Assembly: GCF_014202425.1 (NCBI RefSeq)
Contig: NZ_JACHGT010000004.1
Span: 262,307-326,306, forward strand
Direction: 5' to 3'
DNA: 64,000 nucleotides
Source of the DNA: Phytomonospora endophytica
Lineage (GTDB): Bacteria > Actinomycetota > Actinomycetes > Mycobacteriales > Micromonosporaceae
In this document: positions 1 to 9,554 of the stretch, in pieces
Position numbering within the stretch: the stretch's first letter is position 1
Layout: each line of letters begins with the position of its first letter
Notes under the pieces: generated by a model
Databases searched by the model: none
What the model saw: only the letters and a program-made list of their open reading frames with translations
What the model was told of the DNA's origin: nothing
Program-made: the position numbers and the translations under genes

Positions 1-2337
1 ACCAGCGACGGTTACTGCACCTACAGCGACATGATCGAGGGCATGGAATGGGCCGCGGCCCAGGGCGCGTCCGTGGTCAACATCAGCATCGGCGGATCGC
101 CCTTCGAGGGCGACCCCACCGTGGAGGCCGTCGAACGCCTCACCGCCGAGACCGGGACCCTGTTCGTGATCGCCGCCGGCAACAACTACGGCGGCGGCAT
201 CGACAGCCCCGGTGTGTCACCGTCGGCGCTGACCGTTGGCAGCGTGACCAAGTCCGACGAGTTCTCGGACTTCTCCAGCCAGGGCCCGGCCTACGACTAC
301 ACGATGAAGCCCGACCTGGTCGCCCCGGGCAGCGCGATCACCGCCGCCCAGGCCGCCGGAACCGGTGCCGAGGGCGAGCTCTACGTCGCCTACGACGGCA
401 CGTCCATGGCGACCCCGCACGTGACGGGCGCGGTCGCGCTGCTCAAGCAGCGGCACCCGGACTGGACGGCCGAACGGCTGAAGGACGCGCTCGTCGGCTC
501 CGCCAAGGGCCTTGACGCCCTCGACTCCTTCCAGGAGGGCGCGGGACGGCTTGACGTCGGCCGCGGTGTCGCCCAGGAGGTCTATGCCGACGGTTCGCTG
601 TCCTTCGGGCTGTTCAAGCACCCGCAGGACCAGGAGACGGTCGTCAAGGACGTCACCTACACCAACGACGGCGACGCCGACGTCACACTCGCGGTCACCC
701 TCACGGGTGCCGAGGGCTTCACCGTCGACCGTCCACAGGTGACGGTCCCGGCGGGCGGAAACGCGACGGTGTCGGTGTCCTACGACCCCGACCCCGCACG
801 CGGTTACGGCAACTTCGGCGCCGAACTGGTCGCCACCGACGGGACCGCGACCCTGCGGACCGCCGTGGGTGCCAGCACCGAGCCGGAGCTGTACACGGTC
901 GACTTCCCGTCCACCCTCGCCGACGGCGAGACGCTCGAATACGGCGACGTCACCTACTGGAACCTCGACACCGACGAGCGGGGCAGCACCTGGGACTACC
1001 GGCCGGACGGGACGCCGTACGCGCGGCTGACCCCGGGTCGTTACGCGTTCGCCTACGTGACCCTGAGCTCCGACGGCACCGACACACCGATCGCCTCCTT
1101 CACCGACAAGGCGGCGGAGGTCCACGCCGACATGACGGTGGCCTTCGACGCCGCCTCCGCCGGAGAGGTGACCACCGACGTCACCTTCGCCGAGGGCGAG
1201 GTGCAGGAGGCCGCCGACGTCGAGTTGAGGCTTGGCGCGACCGAGGACCCGCACAGCGGGATCGGCGCGAACATGTCGCTCGGCGAGTTCCGGATCCGCT
1301 TGCTGCCGGGTTCGTCGAACCTGTCGACCAGGCTGGACGTGTGGCAGCTCTTCGCCGCCGATGAGGGCGAGTTCTACCTCGCGGAAAGGCGTGAGGGCCC
1401 GCTGCCCGACGGTCTGGCGCTGTCCTACGACGAGTCCGATCTGGGCGTCGTCGAGCACGTGATCCACGGCCAGGGCGCGGAGAAGTCCGAGGTGTACCTG
1501 GGGTCGGGCCGTAACGGGAGCGGCATCCGGACGCTGCGAACGGCTCCCGGGACCTACCGGATCCATTACACGCCGGGCCAATGGGGATCCGGGCTGAGTT
1601 TCCACAGCTCCGACTTCCTGACCTGGGAGGAGCAGAACCAGACGCACGTGGTGACCGCCGGAACGTCCTCGGTGATGAACTGGAACAAGGCGCCGCTCGG
1701 GGCCGGCTTCGGTTCCGAGCTCGGCGTGCGGATGTCGAGGCAGTTCATCTACGTCGACCTGGGCATGTTCAGCGGCCCGGACCTGGGGACGGCCTACTGG
1801 AACGGCTTCCCGGACAGCCGTATCGTCCTGTCCGCCAACGGTGAGACGGTGCTCGACACCCCGTACGCCGGGACCAACCGTTTCGAGATCCCGCCGGGAC
1901 TGTCGGGAGACTTCACCTTCACCTGCGAGATGGAGCGGGACGTCCCCTGGAGCGACATCGGCACGAAGTCCACCGTGGAGTTCGGGTTCAGCGGGGCGCC
2001 GGTCGGCGAGCGGCTGGATCCGTCCGTCAACCTGGTGCGGCTCAACGCCTCCGGGGTCCGTGACGGCTACGCCAAGGCGAAGCTGCCGCAGGTGGTGTCG
2101 ATGAGGATCCAGCCGAACAACCCCGGCCAGCCCGCCGTGAAGTCGCTGACCTTCGAGGTCTCCTACGACGACGGGAAGACCTGGAAGAAGGTGCCGTCGA
2201 AGCTCTTCGGCGACACCGCCGTGTCGGCGCTGGTGCACCCCAGGGGCGCGACCGGTGTGTCGACGCGTATCAGCACGGTCGACGCCGACGGGAACACCTC
2301 CGTCCAGACCGCCATCCGTTCCTACGGCCTGAAGTAG
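1..2337 (+). CDS. S8 subtilisin-like serine protease, 5'-truncated by the window
   Basis: The reading frame is open from base 1, so the N-terminus, including signal, propeptide and the catalytic Asp and His, lies upstream. What remains is 778 residues. The oxyanion-hole Asn motif (AAGNNYGG, about bases 172-195) and the nucleophile motif GTSMATPH (Ser codon 403-405) are intact, so this is the end of a peptidase S8 catalytic domain. About 590 residues of beta-rich sequence follow, beginning with an Fn3/NEW3-like block (VTVPAGGNATVSVSYDP), typical of large secreted actinobacterial subtilases. It probably degrades extracellular protein. A strong terminator follows 5 bases after the stop. There is no sign of operon linkage to the next gene. 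The family assignment is secure; the substrate is unknown. Confidence 0.93.
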   Translation, partial: TSDGYCTYSDMIEGMEWAAAQGASVVNISIGGSPFEGDPTVEAVERLTAETGTLFVIAAGNNYGGGIDSPGVSPSALTVGSVTKSDEFSDFSSQGPAYDYTMKPDLVAPGSAITAAQAAGTGAEGELYVAYDGTSMATPHVTGAVALLKQRHPDWTAERLKDALVGSAKGLDALDSFQEGAGRLDVGRGVAQEVYADGSLSFGLFKHPQDQETVVKDVTYTNDGDADVTLAVTLTGAEGFTVDRPQVTVPAGGNATVSVSYDPDPARGYGNFGAELVATDGTATLRTAVGASTEPELYTVDFPSTLADGETLEYGDVTYWNLDTDERGSTWDYRPDGTPYARLTPGRYAFAYVTLSSDGTDTPIASFTDKAAEVHADMTVAFDAASAGEVTTDVTFAEGEVQEAADVELRLGATEDPHSGIGANMSLGEFRIRLLPGSSNLSTRLDVWQLFAADEGEFYLAERREGPLPDGLALSYDESDLGVVEHVIHGQGAEKSEVYLGSGRNGSGIRTLRTAPGTYRIHYTPGQWGSGLSFHSSDFLTWEEQNQTHVVTAGTSSVMNWNKAPLGAGFGSELGVRMSRQFIYVDLGMFSGPDLGTAYWNGFPDSRIVLSANGETVLDTPYAGTNRFEIPPGLSGDFTFTCEMERDVPWSDIGTKSTVEFGFSGAPVGERLDPSVNLVRLNASGVRDGYAKAKLPQVVSMRIQPNNPGQPAVKSLTFEVSYDDGKTWKKVPSKLFGDTAVSALVHPRGATGVSTRISTVDADGNTSVQTAIRSYGLK

Positions 2338-2341
2338 GCAC

Positions 2342-2375
2342 CGGACGGCCCGCGACCTTCGTCGCGGGCCGTCCG
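2342..2375 (+). terminator. Rho-independent-type hairpin after the subtilase gene
   Basis: Perfect 15-bp inverted repeat with a CTTC tetraloop, starting 5 bases after the TAG stop. There is no U-tract, as is usual for actinomycete terminators. Confidence 0.85.
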
Positions 2376-2644
2376 CGGCGGCCGAGTTCGTGGGGCTCGA
2401 TCACCGCCCTGGCCGACGGGCACGAGCCCGGAGGCGCTCTCGTCGGCGCCGACCCGCGCGCCGGGCTTGAGCCCATGCTCACCCGGGCGCGCTCACCGCG
2501 ACCCGGTGCGCCCCGCCCTCGCCGAACTCCCCGACGGCGTCTACTACGGCCCGCCCCGCTTCCGCCGAGGCGGCCGAACGGTCGCGGCCCGGCCTCGGCG
2601 AGACTTACCGTGTACCGACAGGCCGGGGTGAAGGAGTGGGCGCA

Positions 2645-3337
2645 GTGGCGAAACGGACCGCGGCGGGTGCCGAGCCGGTCCCGCTGAGCAGGGAGCGGGT
2701 GCTGCGCGCGGCCGTCGGCCTGGCCGACGCGGCCGGGCTGGAGTCACTGACGATGCGCCGGCTGGCCGAACTCTTCGGGGTCGAGGCGATGTCGCTGTAC
2801 CACCACGTCGCCAACAAGGAGGCCCTGCTCGACGGTGTCGTCGAGGTCGTCATGGGGGAGGTCCGCGACACCGTCGCCGCCCTCGACGGGCCGCCCGCCG
2901 AGGAGGACTGGCGGGCCGCGCTGCGGGGGAAGGTGCTGGCCGCCCGGCAGGTCATGCTCCGGCATCCCTGGGCGCCGCAGGTCTTCGCGTCGCGCCGGTC
3001 GGCCGACCCGGCGGTGATCCGCTACCTCGACGAGGTCGCCGGGATCATGCGCCGCGGCGGCTGTTCCTACGACCTGGTCCACCGGGCGCTGCACACGCTC
3101 GGGAGCCGGGCGCTCGGTTTCGCCCAGGAGCTGTTCGAGCCCGACGGCGGGCCCGCGCCCGCCGACGCCGACCAGCTCGGGCCGATGGCCGCCGAACTGC
3201 CGTACCTGGCGGGGATGCTGTCGGAGATCGCGCACGAGGATCCCGGATCCACGCTCGGCTGGTGTGACGGCCAGGCGGAGTTCGAGTTCGGTCTCGACCT
3301 GATCCTCGACGGCCTGGAACGCCTCCGCACCGCCTGA
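2645..3337 (+). CDS. TetR-family transcriptional regulator
   Basis: A 230-residue TetR/AcrR-type repressor. The N-terminal helix-turn-helix is clear (ESLTMRRLAELFGVEAMSLY followed by HHVANKEALLDGV), and the C-terminal half looks like a TetR_C ligand-binding domain. The GTG at 2645 is preferred because AAGGAG at 2631-2636 sits 8 bases upstream; the in-frame GTG at 2636 overlaps that ribosome site. The next gene, an oxidoreductase 114 bp downstream on the same strand, has two palindromes in its promoter that fit a TetR operator, so this regulator is the natural candidate to bind there. The ligand is unknown. The 269 bases between the preceding terminator and this start hold no convincing gene. 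Confidence 0.88.
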   Translation: MAKRTAAGAEPVPLSRERVLRAAVGLADAAGLESLTMRRLAELFGVEAMSLYHHVANKEALLDGVVEVVMGEVRDTVAALDGPPAEEDWRAALRGKVLAARQVMLRHPWAPQVFASRRSADPAVIRYLDEVAGIMRRGGCSYDLVHRALHTLGSRALGFAQELFEPDGGPAPADADQLGPMAAELPYLAGMLSEIAHEDPGSTLGWCDGQAEFEFGLDLILDGLERLRTA

Positions 3338-3373
3338 CCTCCTTGATCACCGGGTCGTGCCCCGTCGCGCCCA

Positions 3374-3429
3374 TTGACAGCCTTACAAGCTAAGGCTAGT
3401 CTTGCAATTAGTCACCTTACAAGATAAGG
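3374..3429 (+). promoter_or_regulatory. Promoter with duplicated palindromic operator (TetR-type)
   Basis: A -35 TTGACA (3374-3379) and -10 TAGTCT (3397-3402) are separated by 17 bp. The spacer holds the palindrome CCTTACAAGCTAAGG (3381-3395; arms extend to 3379-3397). A second copy, CCTTACAAGATAAGG (3415-3429), lies just past the expected start of transcription. The two centres are 34 bp apart. This geometry suits repression by dimers of the adjacent TetR protein. Confidence 0.8.
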
Positions 3430-3451
3430 ATCATCTAGGAGGGCCGCCCAC

Positions 3452-4468
3452 ATGCCCACCCACGCCCCGACCATGCGAGCCGTCGTCCAGAGCCGCTACG
3501 GAGCTCCCGAGGACGTGCTCACCATCAGCACGACGCCACGGCCCGAACCCGAGCCCGGCCAGGTGCTCGTCCGGATGCGCGCCAGCAGCGTCAACACCCC
3601 CGATTGGCTCACCGTCACCGGAGTGCCCTACGTGCTCCGCCTGAAATCCGGGCTGCGCGGGCCCGGGACGCCCGTCCGCGGCAGCGACGTCGCGGGCGTC
3701 GTCGAGGCCGTCGGCGAAGGCGTCACCGCACTCGCGCCCGGCGACGAGGTCTTCGGGTCGCTGTGGAACGGGAACCTCGCGGTGAAGCACGGAGCATTCG
3801 CCGAGTACACCGTCGCCCCGGCGAGCGCCTTCGTGCCCAAGCCCGCCGGTGTGACCTTCGAGGAGGCCGCCGCCTCGGTCATGTCGGGACTGACCGCGCT
3901 GACCGCCATGCGCGACGTCGGCGGTGTCGGCGAGGGGACGCGCGTGCTCATCAACGGGGCCTCCGGCGGCGTCGGCACCTTCGCCGTGCAGATCGCCAAG
4001 CACCTCGGCGGCCACGTCACCGCCGTGTGCGGGCCGAAGAACACCGACTTCGTCCGCTCCCTCGGCGCCGACGACACGATCGACTACACCGCGACCGACT
4101 TCACGCGGGGATCCGGGAAGTACGACGTCATCCTCGACAACGTCCTCAACCATCCGCCCTCCCGCACCGCCAAGGCCCTCGCTCCGGGCGGGCGGCTGCT
4201 CCCCAACAGCGTCGGCGACACCGGCAACGCGGTCCTCGCCGGCCTGCCCCGCATCGCCAGGGCCAGCCTTATCGGTATGGGCCGCACCGACGTCCGCCCG
4301 GTGCACACCGGAATGGGCCGCGACCACCTCGCGGCGGTCGCCGAACTGCTCGGCACCGGAGCCGTCAAAGCCGTCGTCGACGGCGTCTACCCCCTCGACG
4401 AGACGCCCGCCGCGGTCGCGCGGATGCTGACGCACCGCGCGCGGGGGAACGTGGTGATAACCATGTGA
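3452..4468 (+). CDS. Medium-chain NAD(P)-dependent alcohol dehydrogenase/quinone reductase
   Basis: A 338-residue MDR-superfamily oxidoreductase. The N-terminal GroES-like domain (GSDVAGVVEAVG at about residues 75-86) is followed by a Rossmann domain with the nucleotide-binding motif GASGGVG (about 169-175). No structural-zinc cysteine cluster is evident, so a zinc-independent quinone-oxidoreductase-like enzyme acting on a small carbonyl or quinone with NADPH is likely. AGGAGGG (3437-3443) lies 8 bases before the ATG. Transcription probably responds to the neighbouring TetR through the double operator. A role in detoxifying the TetR ligand is an inference from this arrangement. Confidence 0.88.
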   Translation: MPTHAPTMRAVVQSRYGAPEDVLTISTTPRPEPEPGQVLVRMRASSVNTPDWLTVTGVPYVLRLKSGLRGPGTPVRGSDVAGVVEAVGEGVTALAPGDEVFGSLWNGNLAVKHGAFAEYTVAPASAFVPKPAGVTFEEAAASVMSGLTALTAMRDVGGVGEGTRVLINGASGGVGTFAVQIAKHLGGHVTAVCGPKNTDFVRSLGADDTIDYTATDFTRGSGKYDVILDNVLNHPPSRTAKALAPGGRLLPNSVGDTGNAVLAGLPRIARASLIGMGRTDVRPVHTGMGRDHLAAVAELLGTGAVKAVVDGVYPLDETPAAVARMLTHRARGNVVITM

Positions 4469-4526
4469 CGGTGGGGGAGCGGGCGCCGTAGACTCCGACG
4501 CCGGACCGGCGATCACGAGGAGCGAC

Positions 4527-5228
4527 ATGGGCGACCACTTCACCGCGATGGGCCTTCCAGCGGGCAACGGGGAGACCTTCGCGGCGACCCTGGCCCGTGT
4601 GTTCGCCGAGGCTCGCGACTGGACCCGCTCCGGTCGCGGCACCCGCACGGCGAACTGGCGCGACCCGAGCGGCGCGGGCGTCGACCTGATGGTCCGCAGC
4701 CGCTTCGGCCGCCGCCGCGAACCCTGCGCCACACCGCAGTTCACCGGAGGCGGCACCCAGACGGTCGTGCCCACGGCCGTCGTCCCCGACGCCGAGTGCC
4801 CCGGCTGCGACCTCCTGGCCATCGAAGTGCACGAGGAAGGGGAGATGATCTACCCCCTTCTCGTGGCGGCCTCCCGGCCGTACGCGCATCGCCTCGGCGA
4901 ACCGTCGACCGCCCACCTGACCTTCGTGGCGGAGAGCGTCGAGACGGACCCCGACCCCGACGACGCGTTCCCGCTCGCCGACCGGGCCCTCATCCCCATC
5001 GGACAGTTCTCCGACCCGCCGACGGCCTCCGTCCTCGCCACCGGAACCGTGACGAGCGCGGAGGTCCGCCGCACCCGGCTCTTCGGCGTCCCCTTCCATC
5101 ACATCACCATGGCCGGGCTCGGCGGCGACTTCGACGTCGTCGCCGCCCACGGCGACCTACCGCACGGCGTCCGCGCCGGACAGCGGCTGCGAGTCGAGGG
5201 CTGGGTGTGCGGGCGCGTCACGACCTGA
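4527..5228 (+). CDS. Conserved actinobacterial protein of unknown function
   Basis: A 233-residue, probably cytoplasmic protein with no signal peptide or membrane segment. A CxxC motif (ECPGCDLLAIEV, about residues 91-102) could bind metal or form a disulfide. The C-terminal part looks like a small beta-barrel (repeated V/G/T strands ending GQRLRVEGWVCGRVTT). I do not recognise the family. GAGGAG stands 7 bases before the ATG. The gene follows the oxidoreductase by 58 bp and could be cotranscribed with it. Confidence 0.7.
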   Translation: MGDHFTAMGLPAGNGETFAATLARVFAEARDWTRSGRGTRTANWRDPSGAGVDLMVRSRFGRRREPCATPQFTGGGTQTVVPTAVVPDAECPGCDLLAIEVHEEGEMIYPLLVAASRPYAHRLGEPSTAHLTFVAESVETDPDPDDAFPLADRALIPIGQFSDPPTASVLATGTVTSAEVRRTRLFGVPFHHITMAGLGGDFDVVAAHGDLPHGVRAGQRLRVEGWVCGRVTT

Positions 5229-5403
5229 CGTACTCCGGGCCAGTCGGCCGGGCAGGAGATCAGCGTCGATCGGCCGGGACTCGACCGACCCCCACCGGCG
5301 ACGACGGGCCTCGGCGACGCCGCCGTCCTCGCCGTCTTCTACTCGGCTGTCCGCGCGCGACATGACCCCACTTCTGTCCGTCCCGACAAAAGTTCTCGCG
5401 ATT

Positions 5404-5413
5404 CTTCGCGAAG
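5404..5413. promoter_or_regulatory. Palindrome upstream of the ROK gene (candidate operator)
   Basis: Perfect 10-bp palindrome CTTCGCGAAG in the 268-bp leader of the ROK gene, preceded by the related half-site TTCTCGCGA. ROK regulators commonly bind such sites near their own promoters. Assignment is by position only. Confidence 0.35.
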
Positions 5414-5496
5414 CCATGGTGTCGATCTTTCAAAGCTCGTAACATCTCCGTCACAACCCCGTGACACCTGACCGCCCACAAAGGTCGGAGATCCCC

Positions 5497-6687
5497 ATGA
5501 GCACCGCCCGGCACCTCTGGGACCCCCTGCACGTCCGCGTCTTAAGGCAACTGCGCGACTCCGGCCCCCTGTCCCGCGCGCAGCTCGCCGACCGCCTCGA
5601 AGTCCCCCGCCCGCGACTGCTCGGCGAACTCAACCGCCTGATCGCCGCCGAACAGATCACCGAGGCCGGACCGGCGAAGTCCCGCGGCGGCAGGCGATCC
5701 ACCCTCGTGGAACTCAACCCGCGGTTACGCTTCGCCGCCGTCGACCTCGGCGCGACCTCCCTCGACATCGAGATCACCAACGGCCGCCTCGAACCCGTCG
5801 CCGCCTACACCGAGGCCGCCGACCTCCGCAAAGGCCCCAAGCCCGTCCTCGCCCGGATCGGCGAACTCCTCGCCAAAGCCAGATCCGACGGCGTCTACGA
5901 ACACCTCGACGGCGTCGGACTCGGCGTCCCCGGCCCGGTCAGTTTCCGCGACGGCGTCCCGGTCTCACCGCCGATCATGCCCGGCTGGGACGGCTACCCC
6001 GTCCGCGAACTCCTCGCCCGCGAACACGGCTGCCCGGCCGTCGTCGACAACGACGTCAACATCATGGCCATCGGCGAACGCCACGGCGGCGTCGCCGACT
6101 CCGTCGACGACATGTTCTTCGTCAAGCTCGGCACCGGCATCGGCTGCGGCATCATCATCGGCGGCGACGTCTACCGCGGCATCGACGGCTGCGCCGGCGA
6201 CATCGGCCACATCCAGGTCACCGCCCACGGACCCACCTGCCGGTGCGGCAACGTCGGCTGCCTGGAGGCCCTGTTCGGCGGCGCCGCGCTCGCCGCGGCG
6301 GCCACCGCCGCGGCACGGTCGGGCAACTCGCCCGCGCTCGCCGAACGACTGGCCGCCCACGGCGCGGTCACCGCCCGCGACGTCGCCGACGGCGCCACCG
6401 AAGGCGACGCCGCCTGCGTCCAGCTCATCCGCGAAGGCGGCCGCCTCGTCGGCTCCGTCCTCGCCGGGCTCGTCAGCTTCGCCAACCCGTCGATGATCGT
6501 CATCGGCGGGGGACTCGCCCAGCTCGGCCACATCCTCCTCGCCGAGATCCGCAGCGTCGTCTACCGCCGTTCGCTGCCCCTCGCCACCGGCAACCTGCCG
6601 GTCATCCTGTCCGAACTCGGCCCCCGGGCCGGTGTCGCGGGAGCGGCCGTGCTGGCCAGCGAGATCACGTTCGAACAGTGGTCCTGA
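5497..6687 (+). CDS. ROK-family sugar-responsive transcriptional regulator
   Basis: A 396-residue NagC/Mlc-like repressor. An N-terminal winged helix (LRDSGPLSRAQLADRLEVPR) precedes a ROK sugar-kinase-fold domain. The ROK zinc motif CRCGNVGCLEA (about residues 249-259) and the phosphate/sugar site DNDVN (about 185) are present. The ATG at 5497 is chosen over an upstream GTG because GGAG lies 7 bases before it. Two rare TTA leucine codons occur, at codons 16 (5542-5544) and 77 (5725-5727). Only 38 bp separate it from the secreted sugar dehydrogenase, so it probably heads and controls that operon, with a mono- or disaccharide as effector. Confidence 0.9.
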   Translation: MSTARHLWDPLHVRVLRQLRDSGPLSRAQLADRLEVPRPRLLGELNRLIAAEQITEAGPAKSRGGRRSTLVELNPRLRFAAVDLGATSLDIEITNGRLEPVAAYTEAADLRKGPKPVLARIGELLAKARSDGVYEHLDGVGLGVPGPVSFRDGVPVSPPIMPGWDGYPVRELLAREHGCPAVVDNDVNIMAIGERHGGVADSVDDMFFVKLGTGIGCGIIIGGDVYRGIDGCAGDIGHIQVTAHGPTCRCGNVGCLEALFGGAALAAAATAAARSGNSPALAERLAAHGAVTARDVADGATEGDAACVQLIREGGRLVGSVLAGLVSFANPSMIVIGGGLAQLGHILLAEIRSVVYRRSLPLATGNLPVILSELGPRAGVAGAAVLASEITFEQWS

Positions 6688-6725
6688 CCGGCCACTGCAA
6701 CGCCCCAAGAGATGAGGTCCCCTCC

Positions 6726-9554
6726 ATGTCTCCATTCCCCCGCCGGCGCTTAGCCACAGCGGCGGTCGTCGCGTTCGCCGCCACGGTCGCCGTGGCCGGA
6801 CCCGGACCCGCCCAGGCGCACGAGGTCATCGACCCCGCCGACTACCAGCAGGTCGAGCTGGCCCGCGGCGTCGCCGAGATGGGCGAGCCGATGTCGATGG
6901 CCGTGCTCCCCGACCGGTCCGTCCTGCACACGGCCCGCGACGGAAAACTCCGCCGCACCGACGCCGCCGGCACGACCACCACGATCGGCACCCTCCCGGT
7001 GTACACGCACGACGAGGAAGGCCTGCAAGGCGTCGGCGTCGACCCCGGCTTCGCCACCAACCGTGCCGTGTACCTGTTCTACGCCCCGCCACTGTCCACA
7101 CCGGCCGGTGACGCCCCGGCGACCGGCACCGACTGGTCGGCGTGGCAGGGACACAACAGGCTCAGCCGCTTCACCCTCAACGCCGACTGGACCCTCAACA
7201 CCGGCAGCGAGAAGATCGTCCTGTCCGTCCCGACCGACCGCGGCATGTGCTGCCACGTCGGCGGCGACATCGACTTCGACGCCGCCGGGAACCTCTACCT
7301 GACCACCGGCGACGACACCAACCCCTTCGACTCGGCCGGCTACGCCCCGATCGACGAGCGCACCAACCGCAACCCGGCCTACGAGGCCCAGCGCTCCGCC
7401 GGCAACACCAACGACCTGCGCGGGAAACTGCTGCGCATCAAGGTCAACGCCGACGGCACCTACGGCATCCCGGCGGGCAACCTCTTCGCGCCGGGCACCG
7501 CCAAGACCCGCCCCGAGATCTACGCGATGGGCTTCCGCAACCCGTTCCGGATGAGCGTCGACAAGGCCACCGGCACCGTCTACATCGGAGACTACGGACC
7601 CGACGCCGGGGCGAGCGACGCCAACCGCGGCCCGTCCGGGCAGGTCGAGTTCGACCGGGTGACCTCCACCGGGAACTACGGCTGGCCCTACTGCACCGGC
7701 ACGAACTCCGCGGCCGAGGTCTACAACGAGTGGAACTTCGCCACCGGCACCACCGGCCCGAAGTTCAACTGCGCCGGCGGCCCGGCCAACAACTCCTTCC
7801 GCAACACCGGCGCCGCGACACTCCCGGCCGCGAAACCCTCGTGGATCCGCTACGGCGGGGACGCCGGTTCGCCACCCGAGTTCGGCGGCGGATCCGAGTC
7901 GCCCATGGCGGGACCGGTCTACCGCCACGACGCGGCCTCCACCTCCCCGGTGAAGTTTCCCGCCGACCTCGACGGGCACTTCTTCGCCACGGAGTTCGGC
8001 CGCAAATGGATCAAACCGATCGACGTGCAGGCCGACGGCTCGCCCGGCGAGATCGCGAGCTTCCCCTGGTCCGGCACACAGATCATCGACAGCGCCTTCG
8101 GTCCCGACGGAGCCCTGTACGTCCTCGACTACGGCACCGGCTACTTCAACGGCGACCAGAACTCCGCGCTCTACCGGATCGAGTACATCGCCGGCGCCGA
8201 CCGCGCCCCCGTCGCGAAAGCCTCGGCCAGCAAGACATCCGGCATCGGCCCGCTCGCCGTCACCTTCTCCTCGGCCGGTTCGGCCGACCCCGAGGGCGGG
8301 GCACTCACCTACGCGTGGACCTTCGGCGACGGCACGAGTTCCACGGCGGCGAACCCGTCGAAGACCTACACCGCCAACGGCCAGTACACCGCGACCCTCA
8401 CCGTCCGCGATCCCGCCGGGAACACCGGTTCGGCGAACGTGATCATCACGGTCGGCAACACCGCCCCGACGGTCAAGGTGAACCTCCCGGCCAACGGAGC
8501 GCCCTTCTCCTTCGGCGACACCGTCCCGTACTCCATCACCGTGACCGATCCAGAGGACACGTCGATCGACTGCGCACGGGTCAAGATGACCTACATCCTC
8601 GGCCACGACCAGCACGGTCACCCGATCAGCTCCAAGAACGGCTGCACCGGATCCATCACGGTCCCGGTCGACGGCGAGCACGACTCCGCCGCGAACATCT
8701 TCGGCGTCTGGGACGCCGAGTACACCGACAACGGCGCCAACGGACAGCCGCCGCTGACCACCCACACCCAGCACATCACCCAGACGCGGCACCGGCAGGC
8801 CGAGCACTACGGCGCCTCGAACGGCGTCAGCCGGATCACCAAGGCGACCGCCGAGGGAGGCCAGACCGTCGGCGACATCCACAACGGCGACTGGGTCTCG
8901 TTCAGCCCCTACGCCCTGACCAACGGCACGGCCTTCAGCGCCCGGGTCTCCTCCGGCGGTGTCGGCGGCACGCTGCAACTGCGCGCCGGATCCCCGACGG
9001 GGACGCTGATCGGGTCGGCGGCCGTTCCGGTCACCGGCGGCTGGGAGGTGTTCACCAACGTCACCGGGACGCTGTCGAACGTCCCGGCCGGAACCACGAC
9101 CCTCTATCTGGTGTTCACCGGAGGCACCGGCGCCCTGTTCGACGTCGACTCCTTCACCTTCGGCGGCGGCAGCGGCGGGACCGGCCCGATCAAGGGGCTG
9201 GCCGCCAAGTGCGTCGACGTCGCCGGCGCCGCCACCGCCGACGGCACGAAGGTGCAGCTCTACGACTGCAACGGCACCGGCGCGCAACAGTGGACCGTCA
9301 CCGGCCAGACCCTCAAGGCCCTCGGCAAATGCATGGACGTCGCCGGCGGCGCCACCGCCAACGGCACCAAGGTGCAGCTGTGGACCTGCAACGGAACCGG
9401 CGCCCAGAACTGGGTCGCCCAAGCCGACGGCACCCTTCGCAACCCGCAGTCCGGCCGCTGCCTCGACGTGCCCGGAAGCAACACCGCCAACGGCACCCAG
9501 CTCGCCATCTGGGACTGCACCGGCAACGCCAACCAGAAATGGAGCATGCCGTGA
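6726..9554 (+). CDS. Secreted glucose/sorbosone-type dehydrogenase with PKD, CBM6-like and ricin domains
   Basis: A 942-residue exported protein. A signal peptide with an RRR start (possibly Tat) ends at about AQA31. Domains in order: GSDH beta-propeller, the soluble quinoprotein sugar dehydrogenase fold (about 35-490); PKD (about 494-578); an uncharacterised beta domain (about 580-688); CBM6-like (about 688-813); ricin-B/CBM13 lectin with QxW repeats (about 820-942). The family oxidises aldoses extracellularly with PQQ-type cofactor, but cofactor use is not proven here. Codon 9 is TTA (6750-6752). The stop overlaps the next start (GTGA at 9551-9554), so the two are translationally coupled. 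The lectin and CBM tails should hold the enzyme on polysaccharide. Confidence 0.9.
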   Translation: MSPFPRRRLATAAVVAFAATVAVAGPGPAQAHEVIDPADYQQVELARGVAEMGEPMSMAVLPDRSVLHTARDGKLRRTDAAGTTTTIGTLPVYTHDEEGLQGVGVDPGFATNRAVYLFYAPPLSTPAGDAPATGTDWSAWQGHNRLSRFTLNADWTLNTGSEKIVLSVPTDRGMCCHVGGDIDFDAAGNLYLTTGDDTNPFDSAGYAPIDERTNRNPAYEAQRSAGNTNDLRGKLLRIKVNADGTYGIPAGNLFAPGTAKTRPEIYAMGFRNPFRMSVDKATGTVYIGDYGPDAGASDANRGPSGQVEFDRVTSTGNYGWPYCTGTNSAAEVYNEWNFATGTTGPKFNCAGGPANNSFRNTGAATLPAAKPSWIRYGGDAGSPPEFGGGSESPMAGPVYRHDAASTSPVKFPADLDGHFFATEFGRKWIKPIDVQADGSPGEIASFPWSGTQIIDSAFGPDGALYVLDYGTGYFNGDQNSALYRIEYIAGADRAPVAKASASKTSGIGPLAVTFSSAGSADPEGGALTYAWTFGDGTSSTAANPSKTYTANGQYTATLTVRDPAGNTGSANVIITVGNTAPTVKVNLPANGAPFSFGDTVPYSITVTDPEDTSIDCARVKMTYILGHDQHGHPISSKNGCTGSITVPVDGEHDSAANIFGVWDAEYTDNGANGQPPLTTHTQHITQTRHRQAEHYGASNGVSRITKATAEGGQTVGDIHNGDWVSFSPYALTNGTAFSARVSSGGVGGTLQLRAGSPTGTLIGSAAVPVTGGWEVFTNVTGTLSNVPAGTTTLYLVFTGGTGALFDVDSFTFGGGSGGTGPIKGLAAKCVDVAGAATADGTKVQLYDCNGTGAQQWTVTGQTLKALGKCMDVAGGATANGTKVQLWTCNGTGAQNWVAQADGTLRNPQSGRCLDVPGSNTANGTQLAIWDCTGNANQKWSMP

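Noticed and set aside
2376-2644. Possible small gene between the subtilase terminator and the TetR gene
   Set aside because: Short frames on both strands lack ribosome sites and are arginine-rich; treated as TetR promoter region.
6750-9422. 890-codon minus-strand frame opposite the first sugar dehydrogenase
   Set aside because: Same antisense-shadow composition; the plus-strand frame has a signal peptide and five recognisable domains.
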